A DNA stretch of 44,506 nucleotides, from contig JBBBWG010031687.1 in NCBI GenBank assembly GCA_037176905.1, positions 1 through 44,506 on the forward strand, written 5' to 3'. Within the stretch, counting starts at the first letter, position 1. Every line of letters begins with the position of its first letter. The notes below the pieces were generated by a model. The model searched no databases. It had not been told where the DNA came from and saw nothing but the letters and a program-made list of their open reading frames with translations. A program made the translations under genes and the position numbers. Below, piece by piece: positions 1 through 10,335 of the stretch. Origin of the DNA: Azolla pinnata. Taxonomy: Eukaryota; Streptophyta; Polypodiopsida; Salviniales; Salviniaceae.

Positions 1-94
1 TTGAAGTTCGTCCTGTCGAACTTCCTTATGCTCATCTCGGATGAGCCGGATGTTGAAGCCATTTGTCGGGAAGGCTTGTATGTAGTTCTGTCCT

Positions 95-474
95 AAGTGG
101 TTACGACTGCGGGTGAGTACAACTGCACTGCAGTCTACCCGAATGCTGCCTAACCGAGTCGGACACGAACGTCGAAAGCGAAAGTTCGGTTCAAAGTGAT
201 TACGACTGCAGGTGAGTTTGACTGCACTGCAGTCTACCCGAATGCAGTCTAACCGAGTTGGACATGAATTAGTCGGAGGCGGAAGTTCTCTCCGAAGTGG
301 TTATGACTATGGGTGAGTACAACTGCATTGTAGTCTAACCGAGTTGGACACGAACTTGTCGTAGTTCTGCCCGGAGTGGTTACAACCGCGGTGAATACGA
401 CTGCACTACAGTCTACCTGAATGCGGTCTAACCGAGTTGGGCACGAACGTTGTAGTGGTCCACGGTTCTACTCG
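95..474. repeat. Imperfect tandem repeat, four copies of about 80-101 bp
   Basis: Copies begin at 95, 194, 295 and 374 with AAGTGGTTACGACTGC-like starts and end with an ACCGAGTTGGACACGAAC-like block. The third copy is about 20 bp shorter. The repeats lie in the leader of the minus-strand LTR element. Confidence 0.7.
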
Positions 475-1037
475 GAGTGGACACAAGTACTACGACTCTG
501 CCCGAAGTGAGTACGAACCGTGCCGCCGAAGTCCGAGTTAAAGTCGGACTTTTCCGCCTAGTCCGCGGAAGAACAAGTCGTACTAGCTCTTCTGAAGCGG
601 ATTTCGGCCAAAGTACTTCTACACGGAGTGGGCACAAGCCGCTGGCCCTGCCCGAAGTGTGTAGGAAGCATTGTCAAAGAGAGTACAACTATCGGAATCG
701 TGGTCTAGTCGTACACTGCACGAGCTAGATCTCGATAGAGCGTTTTACTGCAGACTGCAGTAAAACGGTCGTAACTCTTTGTGGGTTGCTCCAAAACCAG
801 TCCCGTATCTTTTGTTCTCTCCCTGACATCGAGACGAACACGATGATGTGTCGCAATATGAAAGACTTCACCAAATAGCTTTCAGAAAGCTCAAGTCTTT
901 AATCGCCGGTCAGAAGTTACGAATGGTCGTAACTATCTTGAATCTTCTCTAAACCACACGCTCTTGACGTCCACACCGAGCTGAATACCGCAGGAAGGAA
1001 GTAGCAGTAGATGACGGCCTGCAGCGGATGGAACCGC

Positions 1038-1049
1038 GCTCTGATACCA
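1038..1049 (-). other. Primer-binding site, initiator tRNA-Met type
   Basis: The minus strand reads TGGTATCAGAGC, the standard plant LTR-retrotransposon PBS complementary to the 3' end of initiator tRNA-Met. It is followed outward by TT and then ...ACA, the usual LTR terminus. A second near-copy with one change (TGGTAGCAGAGC) lies 33 bp further out at 1071-1082, so the PBS/LTR junction is locally duplicated. Confidence 0.7.
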
Positions 1050-1084
1050 AATGTTGTATCTAGTCGTTTGGCTCTGCTACCAAA

Positions 1085-1426
1085 TGTTGTGTGTGAAGGT
1101 CGTTAGTTGGAATCAAGGCACTGCCTTCCAGCAGTATGGTGGAGGTGTCAAGAGGTAGGTCTGAACAAGGAGAAGATCAGATCTGAAGGATGAGGCTTCA
1201 GATCTGAGACGGTCAGTAGTGGCGGCAAAGACAGAAGAGAGAGAGAGAGATAGGCACAAAATAGCACTGCTATTATCTGGAGTTGGAGCAACCAACTTTG
1301 GACGACCATACAAGCTTGGTATTTATACCCCCAAGCTAGGGCACAAGCCTTTTCGTCATATTACAAATATGGCCCGTCCACTTATAGACAGTGTGAACAC
1401 GGCCATTAGATGCCCGTATTCGACAC
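1085..1426 (-). mobile_element. Inner part of the 5' LTR of the minus-strand element
   Basis: Beginning at TGTTGT (1085, which is ...ACAACA on the minus strand) just outside the duplicated PBS, this block has the layout of an LTR read on the minus strand. A TATA box (TATAAATACC, plus-strand 1318-1327) lies about 230 bp from the PBS side, as expected for a U3/R boundary. The outer LTR edge is not located because no second LTR copy is in the window; the LTR may extend through the 77-bp repeats that follow. Confidence 0.45.
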
Positions 1427-1658
1427 CGAGATCATGAGTCCTTCCGCGAACTCCTCGGTTAAGTACGACGAGGCCTCCTCAGTCGTACAATGTTGGAACG
1501 GGCCGAGATCACGAGTCCTTCCGTGAACTCCTCGGTTAAGTACGACGTGGCCTCCTCAGTCGTACAATGTTTAGAACAGGCCGAGATCAGGAGTCCTTCC
1601 GTGAACACTTCGGCTGGGTACAACGAGGCCTCCTCAGTCGTACCCCGTTCGGAACGTG
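1427..1658. repeat. Three tandem copies of a 77-78 bp unit
   Basis: Units start at 1427, 1504 and 1582. Each holds CGAGATCA.GAGTCCTTCC, a GTGAACTCCTCGGTTAAGTACGAC-like middle and GGCCTCCTCAGTCGTAC. They lie upstream of the minus-strand TATA box at 1318-1327, the position where U3 enhancer repeats are commonly found. They also fall inside an open minus-strand frame, so coding repetition is an alternative. Confidence 0.75.
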
Positions 1659-2189
1659 GGGACAGTACTAGCCTCCGGGGTAGTTCGTCGTATCGCCGCC
1701 GTCCATCCACTGTCTGACTACGACCAGCAGGCGGTGCGGATGCAATCTGTCGTGTTCGTAGCGCACCCTCCGGCACGGTCGATTCATCGTCCGGGGTAGT
1801 CGGCTCGGCCTCCAAGTCGCTGCTGAGTCCCGAGTACGACGTCCACCGTCCTGTTAAATAGCCTTCGTCGCTGTCACTCACAATGTACGGCACCTTGTCC
1901 ATAGATTGTGGCTCGATACTAGCGTTTCTTTCCACTGACCCACCCAGTACGTTTTTTGCGCATCTTGGGCACCAGCCGAAAACGTCGGGTCCTGGGAGAT
2001 AATGCTTGCGGCCCTCCGTAAGGTGTTCATTCCAGCGAATGTAACTCCGGCCCTCCGAACGCTAGATCGTCGTGACGGTTGAGCAATGTCAGTGCGGTCC
2101 ACTGCACTGTTGGTCCGGGAAGCTAATGCTCGCGCCAAGGATCTTGTGATTCTCCTAGAGTCTAATGTCGGTTCGTCCCGAGACGTCAT
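1459..2189 (-). pseudogene. Unrecognised open region in two frames
   Basis: Two overlapping minus-strand frames, 2189-1878 (103 codons) and 1935-1459 (158 codons), read on from each other with one frame change near 1900. The upstream part is rich in Arg and Ser (residues such as DSRRITRSLARALASR); the downstream part is acidic (SDSDEGY, DLEAEPTTPDDEST) and ends in three copies of the 77-bp repeat. I recognise no domain. Its place beside an LTR makes a gag-like remnant or a chance frame in an LTR the likeliest readings. Confidence 0.2.
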
Positions 2190-2480
2190 CCATTCGCTAT
2201 TCCTCGGCTTGAATTCCGATTCCAGTCGTCGTGGTCGTCAAAAGAGTGTTAGCCCTTCAGATGAAGAACTAAGACTAGGTCGTGGTTGAATAGGAATGGT
2301 AGTACGATCGTAAATTCCGACTAAGACACATTTTTAATAAAATACAGATTACACAAGATGATGGACACAAAGTCTTTGTGTTGCTATTCTTCCCTTATTC
2401 TCGGACTTACATACAAGTAAGCCCCATCACTTTATATACAATCTTGGTACCCCTTAGGATCTCCAAGAAGTCTTATTACA

Positions 2481-3095
2481 ATGCGTCGGTTCGGATCTCC
2501 TCTGTGGATTTTTCCGATTTTTCCAACTACGTATTATTTCCATAAATTCTGTAATATTACAAATTTGCGACTTACGTCGTACTGCCATAATATTCCGGCC
2601 AACACAGATTCTCTATCTCGGCACTCATATTTGGCACCTCGCCTTGGAGACCTAGCTTTCAACAATCAAAAGAAACTTCTCCTTGGTCCAACAAAACTGC
2701 AAGTAACAACGGTTTATAATGCGCCACTGGATTCAAGTCTTCTTGATACTATTCGACAACAACTTCCCACTGATGATTTTGCAAAGGATGTCTTCGCCCG
2801 CCTTGGTCGTAGTGATACATCTTGCTCCGCATTGCCAGGATCATCTCGACGTTATAAGGAGTTTAAGCGGCAAGATAACTTACTTTTCTACAAGAATCTC
2901 CTTTACATCCCTGATAGATCATCACGCCTTCAAGTGTTGGAGCACTGTCATGATACCCATATGGCTGGACACTTTGGTATTGCCAAGATAATGGAGCTAG
3001 TGAAGCGATCATTTTGGTGGCCTCATTTACAGCAAGCCATGACAGTCTGTTTCCATGGATTTCATTACAGATCTGCCACCTTCGCAAGGTTTTGA
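2481..3095 (+). pseudogene. Ty3/gypsy family C: RNase H tail and integrase zinc-binding N-terminus (broken)
   Basis: The frame carries the end of an RNase H domain (about residues 38-50, with the LSR motif that closes that domain), a spacer, and the His-His half of the integrase HHCC zinc finger (HCHDTHMAGHFG near residue 155, then the FWWPHLQ motif near residue 180). The Cys-Cys half that normally follows is missing: after about residue 187 the frame leaves the family sequence, consistent with a deletion of about a hundred bases before the catalytic core, which restarts at 3055 in another frame. Everything upstream (gag, protease, RT) is absent, so this is a 5'-truncated copy. Confidence 0.85.
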
Positions 3096-4146
3096 TGTTA
3101 TTTTAACCGTAATGTATCGATTTACCAAGATGACAAATTTTTTGTCGTGTGTCAACAGCATTAGTCAAGAAACAGCAAATATCATTATGCGGGAAGTATT
3201 TCGCCATCATGGTCTTCAAGACAACATTATTAGTGATGGTGGTCCGCAATTTATCTCTCACTTCTGGAAGCACCTATGTGACGGGCTCCGAATCGCTTGC
3301 AAACTCTTTTCAGCATGTCATCCTGAAACTGATGGCCAAACTGAGCGCACGAATCAAACACTTGAGCAGTATCTTCGATGCTTCATCAATTACCAACAAG
3401 ATGATGGGACTCATCTATTGCATCTTGAAGAGTTTGCGTACAATAACACTGTACACTCTTCTACCAAGGTCACAACTTTCTACGCCTATACTGGTAACCA
3501 TCCTCGATGGTGTCTCTTGGACATCCCAGTGCTCTCACCAAATCGTAGCACAGAGCAGTCCCAGTTGTCTTCACACCTTCAAAAAGCTCAAGCCCAATAT
3601 AAGGCCCATGCAGATCGACATCGTCTTCCGTCTCCATTCAAGATTGGTGATCGGGTATGGTTATTACGGCGCCACATCAAGACTACTCGGCCATGTGATT
3701 GGCTAGATTATCAACGCCTCGTTCTTTTTATCATCATGGAGCGGATTAATGGTGCAACATTTCGTCTTGATCTTCCTGCAAATTTACGGCTTTATCCCGT
3801 ATTTCATAGCTCTCTTCTAGAGCCTTGTCACACCAGCTCCATTCCCAATCGTGTCATGCCGCCCCCACTTCCTCTCCAACTTGCTGACGGCCCGGAGTGT
3901 GAGGTAGCCTCCATTCTTGACTCTAAAATTGTGCACAACAAGTTGTATTATCTCGTTTATTGGCTGGACTATTCCCCGAGTGATCACACATGGGAACCCG
4001 TCGATAATGTTTGTAATGCTCAAAGTCTTATCGACGACTTTCATCGTCGCTATCCCAACAAACCCGGGTCTGCATGGTTAACGACTCCTTCCACTCGTCG
4101 TTTTAGAAAGGGGGATAGTGTAAAAAATCAATCCAATGAGCACTAG
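3055..4146 (+). pseudogene. Ty3/gypsy chromovirus family C: integrase core plus chromodomain
   Basis: This 363-codon frame opens at the integrase catalytic core (MDFITDLPPS). Of the DD35E triad, the first Asp is replaced (VMYRFTK where the family has VDRFTK), the second is kept (IISDGGPQF) and the Glu is kept (HPETDGQTER). The core is followed by the GPY/F-like linker (residues about 200-265) and a C-terminal chromodomain (residues about 285-345: ILDSKIVHNKLYYLVYWLDY, HTWEP). Integrase normally inserts the cDNA, and the chromodomain steers insertion toward marked chromatin. The chromodomain wording resembles Tf1/sushi or fungal-type chromoviruses more than the common seed-plant clades; this is a memory-based impression. 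The loss of the first Asp and of the zinc finger means it is not functional. Confidence 0.9.
4105..4115 (+). other. Polypurine tract before the 3' LTR of family C
   Basis: AGAAAGGGGGA sits just before a TG start at 4119, the position expected for the plus-strand primer. It also lies inside the last codons of the chromodomain frame, which therefore runs about 28 bases into the LTR. Confidence 0.7.
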
Positions 4147-4206
4147 GCTTCCCCTAGATTTGAACCCAAGATCTCATATTACATAATAGGGAAACCTAAC
4201 CATTGA
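4139..4206 (-). other. tRNA-like segment inside the LTR (antisense to the element)
   Basis: On the minus strand the segment has a D-arm/A-box-like ATGGTTAGG and, about 40 bases on, a T-loop/B-box-like GGTTCAAATCT (plus-strand 4156-4166). The T-stem is only weakly paired. An analogous segment occupies the same place in the family-B LTR. Confidence 0.4.
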
Positions 4207-4282
4207 AGAAACTTGTCATGACATAAAATATTGAAGGCTACTTTTTCATGTTATAGTGTTATTGTATTTTGACAAAAATCTG

Positions 4283-4330
4283 GAACTTTCTAGAACATTC
4301 TAGAACCTTCTAGAGCATCCTAGAATGTTC
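4283..4330 (+). promoter_or_regulatory. Heat-shock-element array: ten alternating GAA/TTC units
   Basis: Ten trimers at exact 5-bp spacing alternate GAA and TTC starting at 4283, 4288, 4293, 4298, 4303, 4308, 4313, 4318, 4323 and 4328. Eight are perfect; 4313 (GAG) and 4318 (TCC) each have one mismatch. Three inverted nGAAn units already make a functional heat-shock factor site, so this is an exceptionally long one. It ends about 47 bp before the TATA box, the usual place for an HSE in a plant heat-shock promoter. Confidence 0.9.
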
Positions 4331-4376
4331 CAGGATTAGAACATTTACAACCTTCTAGAAATCTCTAGGCTAATCC

Positions 4377-4384
4377 TATAAATA
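4377..4384 (+). promoter_or_regulatory. TATA box of the family C LTR
   Basis: TATAAATA lies downstream of the heat-shock-element array. Transcription would be expected to start near 4410. Confidence 0.75.
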
Positions 4385-4576
4385 GAGACATATACATCAT
4401 ATCAAATCAGTTCGAATTAACGCCAGTTTTCAGCCTTAAGTCTTTTCTGTATGTAACTCTCTTTGTACTCATTCTATTCTAATAAACTCACTCTTCTGTT
4501 ATCCATCCACTCTCCTCCCTTCTTCTCAACTCTTATATCTTCCTTCAATCATTCAATCTCTTGCTTGGTTTTGACA

Positions 4577-5660
4577 GCTATATCCCCAAACCAAGAATTA
4601 ACTGGCCGTCCGTGATTAGACCGAGACTTCTGAAATACATCCACTTTCACATGGTGAATGTATCCGGTGATAATCCTCATCATCTGAATAGGGCCAGCAA
4701 CCAATGACACCCATCTACACAAAAGCAAGAACATTAATTAGTTTAGGTTATTTATAACACCGCCATGAAAGATGAAACATCTCCAATAACCCATCTTGAT
4801 GCACCACGTGACCTCATTTGGCTCGCACGTGTAGCAACATGTCAAGCACTACGTTCTCACACTCCCCATGGAAAGGCTGCCCTCCACTCAACATTGTGAA
4901 CGTTCCGGGGCTACGCACAATCTAATCGTAATGGTAATCCAGCTGTCTCTCGGTCTACTACTGCCCGAGTAGCTCTCGTGTAGCCGCACCAATGGTTTGT
5001 GATATGCGCGAGTATGGTTCGAGGAAACCAAACCGAGCTCATTATAGAGTGCTTGGGCATGAGTACTGAGTGTCTGATGCAAATATGATATGCTCGATTA
5101 CCCCATCTCTATATGTTGCGGGGTTGTAGAGATACATTGTCACAAGCTCTAGGAGGTATCGTTGCACGCCTCGACTAGAGTGATCCGTGACAATCCCACC
5201 ACTATCATCGACATTGTAAACTGATCGACCGACATCGTGATCACAACCAGCACGATCAGGTCCAAAAGGTGTGATGTAGGCGCTCTCATCGGCATCATCA
5301 TTCCGTTTGAATTACCCACGACATCCACGTCCACATCCCGAATGATGGGAGGCCCAACTTGCACGTTTAGATGACATAGGACTAGATATGGTGTGGCTCG
5401 AGGCGGGGCTCGCGCAACTCGATGGGGCCTCGGTTGATCCAGGGGACGGCAGCCGCGGGTTGGTTCCTGTGTGATTGGTGCCAGTTTGAGGCCGAGTGTA
5501 TGGGGGAGGCAGAGCTGGGCTCCCTCGATCCAGTCGAGTCGGTCAACAAGCGACGGCGTTACATGTCATGTCTCATAACAGCCCAAGGGCTGTCTCGTGG
5601 GTTGGCCCATCTAGGGGTGTGTTCCTAGTTGTGTATGTTTTATAGACAAAATGTTCATTC
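4577..5660. other. No gene recognised
   Basis: Only short frames without family features occur here. Base composition shifts to G/C-richer sequence around 5400-5600. I see no LTR, terminal repeat or RNA gene. It is probably old degraded repeat or intergenic DNA. Confidence 0.4.
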
Positions 5661-5664
5661 ATTA

Positions 5665-6620
5665 ACACAAATTTCCAGTTTTCCGGTTGTCCAAGACAAT
5701 CCCAGTGGAAGCTATCGAGGGGCGTATGCTTTCCTCTGATGCAGTTATAGAAACCACTAGCCCACTCCTCTTACAGCTTGGTTTGTCCTGATTTAAGGCA
5801 CATAACCCAATTATTGATTGGTGCAAACTAGCCTAGAGGTTTCAGTGGACCAACCTGGAGGTTTTAGTGGTCAAAGCAGTATCTAATGTTGTGACATTAG
5901 AATGGCCCGAATCAGTTTTTGGCACTAAATGCCCCATTCGAGTAGGAACTAGCTCCAAGGCAAATGTTTATGTCCCAATCTCAATGAAGGCAATCAAGCA
6001 TAGTGTCGTTGAATCGAGCACTCCAATTCCTATGCAAACAACTATCATCAACTCACTACCGTCGAAGTATGAGGACTTTGGGGAAGTGTTCGAGAAAAAT
6101 AATGTAGATCGCTTGCACAAACATCAACCCTATGTTTGTTTGATCCATTTGCAAGAAGGTACTAGTTCCCCTTTTGGCCAAATTTAGGGGGTTGTCGAAA
6201 CTAGAGCTCCAGGCGCTTCGGACTTATCTCGATGAGAACCTTGAAAAGGATTTTATTCAACCTTAAAAATTACTACCAGGAGCTCCAATACTATTTGTGA
6301 AGAGGAAAGATGACTCCTTATGCCTTTGTGTGGACTATCGGGGACTGAACAAGATTACTATTCACAACTGCCACCTATTACCTCTCATCCCAAAGCTCTT
6401 GGATCAGCTCCGAACTGCACGAATCTTATCTATGATCAACCTTCGGGGAGCATACAATTTGGTGTGGATCAAACCAAGAGATGAATGGGAAACCTTCTTT
6501 TGAACGCGCAATGGTCATTTCGAGTATAAGGTAATGCCTTTCGTCTCACTGATGCTCCTGAACTATTTGAGCATATGATGAATGACATCTTTCTAGAGTA
6601 TATAGATCACTACCCTAAAG
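5665..6620 (+). pseudogene. Ty3/gypsy family B-related fragment: protease, linker and start of reverse transcriptase
   Basis: The sequence at 5680-5820 matches the protease of the family-B copy at 36700-36925 but lacks about 80 bases covering the middle of that domain. Then follow the linker (5867-6187, including SLPSKYEDFGEVFEKNNVD) and the RT start (6297-6503: DYRGLNKI, then the [10 protein letters not shown] motif), with [17 protein letters not shown] and MMNDIF-like remains to about 6610. There are several frame changes and the YxDD box is not reached. A direct repeat TATAGATCAC flanks the break (6601-6610 and 6639-6648). Confidence 0.8.
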
Positions 6621-6819
6621 CACCGTATCCAAGTGGTTATAGATCACAGAAATCTACAATTTTTATTTTATATCTATAATTTTATTAATTTGAAATATGA
6701 GTCAAAATATTCAGTTAATTGCAACAAAATATTGAAGTGAACACGCAATAATGCAAAAATTAAAAAATTAGCAAAGTAGCATCAAACGACCAAGAAACCA
6801 CTAGCATACGTGCAGCAAC

Positions 6820-7600
6820 ATATAAGTAAACATGCAGTAAATTTGCACCAAGTGCATAGCAAATAAACATTAAAACGTCTAGTAAACAAGCAGTAAATCA
6901 ATATTTAAAATGCTTCAAAATTTTTAGTAAATAGGCATCAAATTTACTATAAGCCTAGCATCAAATATACAGTAAATCTTGCTTCAAATTTGCAATAAAT
7001 CTCGTGTCAAATATATAGTAAACTTCATGTCAAATATGCAATAAACCTCGCATCTTATAGGGTTAAATTCTTGTGTCAAACTTGCAATAAAGCTTACGTG
7101 TAATACGTATTGAATCTTGAGTCAAACTTGGAGTAAAAATCGCATCAAATTTTCATTAAATCTTGCATCCAAGTTATGGTAAGACTAGCATCAAATAACT
7201 AGTAACTCCCGCATCAAATTTGCAGTAAAGTCCCGTCATTTGTGTGCATCAAAGTTACAGTAAATGTCATGTCAAATCTGTAGTAAAGTCGCGTCATCTG
7301 TGCATCAAAGTTGCAATAAACTTCGTGTCAAATTAAAAGTAAAATAAGTGAAATTTGCAGTAAAAGTCACATCTAGTATGCAATAAACAGTGCGTCAAAG
7401 TTGTAGTATAACTCATGTCAAATAAGTAGTGAAACTCATGTCAAATCTAGTATGTGGTAAAACTGTGCGTCAAAATTGCAATAGGACTCATGTCAAATAA
7501 GTAGTGAAACTCGCGTCAAGGTTGTAGTAATTGCAGTGTCAGCAATGCAATAAAACCTGCGTCAAACAAGTAGTAATAGACACGTCAAAGCTTGCAGTAA
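6820..7600. repeat. Degenerate minisatellite, unit about 23-27 bp
   Basis: The tract is a long run of diverged units of the form TCAAATTTGCAGTAAA followed by 6-10 variable bases such as CTCGCG or TCATG, some thirty copies in all. It is A/T-rich, has no coding potential, and stops only a few bases before the target duplication of element A at 7600-7604. Related wording (TTTACTGC, TTTACTACATG) recurs at 22480-22880. Confidence 0.75.
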
Positions 7601-7604
7601 TAGG

Positions 7605-7952
7605 TGTCACGGATGAAGTATAAAGGCTAATGAACAAGAATGTAAACTGAGAAATAAGACTCAGGATGTATATTTTCCATGACTAGTGTTGATCTCCTTG
7701 ATATTAACAAGTGAGATCAACCTTTTTTATACATAGGGATGTGGTGCCTACTAATTCTGGCATACCAATTCCAACATACCAGTTCCAACATACCAAGTCT
7801 TTACACAAGACTAAGTCTTCCTCATGCCCAATATCACATACTAAGTCCAACATCCCAACTCAGTCTAATGTTTTCTTATATATAAGGACCCAAGTATGAG
7901 TTTGAGAAAGAGTATACAAGTTCGTGTACTCTAAATTCTAATATTCGTAACA
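7605..7952 (-). repeat. 3' LTR of element A, with adjacent polypurine tract
   Basis: It runs from TGTCAC to GTAACA on the plus strand (TGTTAC...GTGACA on the coding strand) and matches 16197-16548 over its whole length with many substitutions and small indels. On the minus strand AAGGGGAGAATAA immediately precedes the LTR start (plus-strand 7953-7965), a good polypurine tract. Confidence 0.85.
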
Positions 7953-7976
7953 TTATTCTCCCCTTAACCACCAACT

Positions 7977-8530
7977 TCAAGAAGATGTGGGTGTATAAGG
8001 ACATTGGACATAGAAATCATGAACCACCTCTAGAGTATCTGCAGCTATTATGGTAAGCAATGATTCATACGCGACCGTATATGTTGCAAAGAGGTAAAGT
8101 TGGTTGGTTTGTATGAGACAATGTGATTGTTGGTCGTAAGCTTCAGCGCTTGGTTGAATTTCAAATTTTGCATGCATAGATAGGGTATCAGCTTTGCCAT
8201 GCTGGACACATGGGTAGTAAACAATTTTGAAGTTGTAATCCACCAAGAAGTTTGGCTATCGTGCTTGCCTTTGATTCAAGGTGCAAGCGGTGGTGAAGTA
8301 GAGGAGGTTCTTTTGATCAGTTATAACCTAGACTCGGTGTTGGCCAAGTAACGACACCATTCTTCAAAAGCTGCAATAATGGTAGAGAGTTCTTTGTCTT
8401 AAACTAGGTAGTTGATCTCAAGGGGTGTGAGCTTCCTTGAATAAAATGACACAGGATGGAGGATCCCATTTTCATCTGGTTGGGAGAGAACAACACCGAT
8501 GGAAAAGTTGGAGGCATCGGTTTCGACAGT
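7977..8530 (-). pseudogene. Element A RNase H (C-terminal part and tail)
   Basis: The minus-strand frame from 8246 carries the RNase H closing region (DYNFKIVYYP, then GKADTLS where intact relatives have KADALSR). RNase H removes the RNA strand during reverse transcription. Upstream (8250-8530) the domain continues in other frames, with ETDAS-like and LTSRELPYLV-like remains near 8520 and 8400. After LS, about 60 residues of unrelated tail run toward the LTR; no HHCC finger or DDE core follows. Confidence 0.75.
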
Positions 8531-8568
8531 AAATGGCTTGGCCAGATTTGGGTGTAAAAGAACAAGAG

Positions 8569-9613
8569 CTAAGGTAAAAAAGCTTTCTTCAATGTTTCAA
8601 AAACATGTTGAGCTATAGGAGTCCAAGAAAAAAGGGAATCCTTCCATGTGAGTGCTAATAGTGGTTCCGCCACTGCAGAGAATCCTCGAATGAATCGATG
8701 ATAGAAATTGGCAAAACCCAAGGATTGCACATCCTTGACCTTCGGAGGAACTTTCCACTCTTGTACTGCTACGACTTTCTTCTTATCCATCGTGAGACTA
8801 CCAGATGAAATGACATACCCGAGAAACTCCACTGAGGTTCGATCAAATTCACATTTCTTGTATTTGGCATAAAACCCATGTTCACGGAGTTTAGATAAGA
8901 TGGTTCGGACATGTCTAGTGTGCTTCGTGGAGTCTCATGAGAAAATAAGCATGTCGTCAAGATAGACAACTACAAATTGATCCAAATACTTACGGAAGAT
9001 GTCATTCATCATGTGTTGAAAAATAGCACGTGCATTTGCGAGACCAAATGGCATTACCATGTATTCAAAATGCCCGTACCTTGTTTGAAATGTTTTTCTC
9101 TACTTGTCTCCAGGCTGATATGCACTAGGTTGTAGGCCCCTCTGAGATTGATTTTGCTAAAAATGAGCCTAGTTCATAGTCAGACGAAGAGTTTGGGGAT
9201 TAGCGGCAGTAGGTAGCAATTTCAAATAGTGACCCGATTGAGCCCATGATAGTCAACGCATAGATGCAACGTTCCATCCTTCTTTTTCACAAATAGGATA
9301 GGAGATCCAGCTAGATATTTTGAATGGAGAATGAAACCTTTTGTGAGGTTTTCTTTATTGTATGATCGAAGAGCCTCAAGTTCAAGTTCAGATCGATTGG
9401 GAAATCATATTGGTGATGCTCAGGTAGATGATCAACATTTTTCTTCTCAAACACATCAGAAAAATCATTGTACTTTGATGGGAGAGAAGAGTTGGTTCCT
9501 AAGGTAGTGCTTGAAGTAGACATGACTATCATGTTGGGAGATTTTGAAATTGATGCAATAAAAATTATTCGGGCAAGCTTGGGAGTTGTTTCCAAGGGGG
9601 GTGTAATTGTCAA
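8569..9613 (-). pseudogene. Element A reverse transcriptase
   Basis: Reading leftward from 9613 one sees the pre-RT linker (SLPSKYNDFSDVFEKKNVD), the RT start near 9290 (VKKKDG, then DYHGLN), the catalytic YLDD box (plus-strand 8953-8964, intact) and the thumb/connection region (8832-8569: EFLGYVIS, ANFYHRFIRGFS). It polymerises cDNA from the element RNA. At least two frame changes (near 8830 and 9300) and stops separate the pieces, so it is dead although the YLDD box survives. Confidence 0.85.
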
Positions 9614-10334
9614 TGTGGTCCTCGCTATAGTAGGAGGAGAAATTGTTGAGGTAGTTTCTTTGGGGAGAAACCATAGCCCCGATCTTCTCCGGAGTGGTAG
9701 ACATGGGAGAAACCATTGTTGAGGCTTCTACAGAAGCAAACGTTGACATCAAAGCGACCTCAAATGTACTCCTTACCAAAGTACATAGAGAATTTTCCCT
9801 TGGATTAGAAATCGGAGAGACAGTTGACACAGTATTCTCCGAAATAGGCGGCCAATCAAAAGTTGGAGCATCCGCCTGAAGATGAGTGTGAGCAATCCCT
9901 TGTGGGCGAGAATTTTGGGTGAAGCTGATGGAGCGAGTTCTCAAATCCACGAAAGGATTATGAGTCTCGAGCCAAGATAATCCCAAGAGAATAGGATGTA
10001 GAGGTGATGTGATGAGGTTAAAAGTGATTTCTTCTTGGTGGGTTCCTATGTGGAGCCTTAAGGGGATTGTTGTACCCATGATTGCGCTGGAAGAAAGTGC
10101 TCAACCATTGATCACTTCAACTGGAATTGGAGGAGATTTTTTGACACATGGAATGTTGTTGGCTCGTGCAAACCTGATGTCAATAAAACTTAATGTGGCC
10201 CTGGAATCCAATTTAAAAGTTGTTGTTTTCAAAGATGTAAAACCAAATTGAAGAGTAATCGAAAGCATGAAGCTTGTTGTAGATGACGATAGCTGATTAG
10301 GCCCTTGACACAATTGTCGACTTTGATGGTCCAT
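9465..10334 (-). pseudogene. Element A aspartic protease and linker
   Basis: Frames 10334-10101 and 10079-9465 read on from each other. The active-site region is LDSRATLSFID, where the retropepsin family has D-S/T-G; Gly is replaced by Arg. The flap and hydrophobic strand follow, then ILLGLSWLETHNP, the usual end of gypsy proteases. The protease would cut the Gag-Pol polyprotein. The linker after it is Ser/Thr-rich. The 5' side is cut by the insertion of B1 at 10336. Confidence 0.8.
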
Positions 10335-10335
10335 A

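Larger units (their letters stand above)
1..1049 (-). mobile_element. Leader/internal region of a minus-strand LTR retrotransposon (partial)
   Basis: No convincing protein is visible in this stretch. It ends at a primer-binding-site motif (1038-1049) that places it directly downstream of a 5' LTR when read on the minus strand, so it is best read as the untranslated leader or start of gag of an LTR element cut off by the window edge. The sequence is dominated by degenerate repeats rich in short phrases such as CCGAGTTGGACACGAAC and CTGCACTGCAGTCTACC. Small open frames here have no family signature and are probably chance. Confidence 0.45.
4119..4576 (+). mobile_element. 3' LTR of chromovirus family C
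   Basis: It starts TGTAAAAAATC after the polypurine tract. In order it contains an antisense tRNA-like block (4139-4206), a dense heat-shock-element array (4283-4330), a TATA box (4377-4384) and a pyrimidine-rich R/U5 region. The end is provisionally placed at TTTTGACA (4576); no second LTR copy is present to confirm it, so the 3' boundary could be off by tens of bases. Confidence 0.65.

Noticed and set aside
4888..5364. Short minus-strand frames near a G/C-rich patch
   Set aside because: Each is under 75 codons, with no domain, no conserved neighbours and no repeat match in the window.
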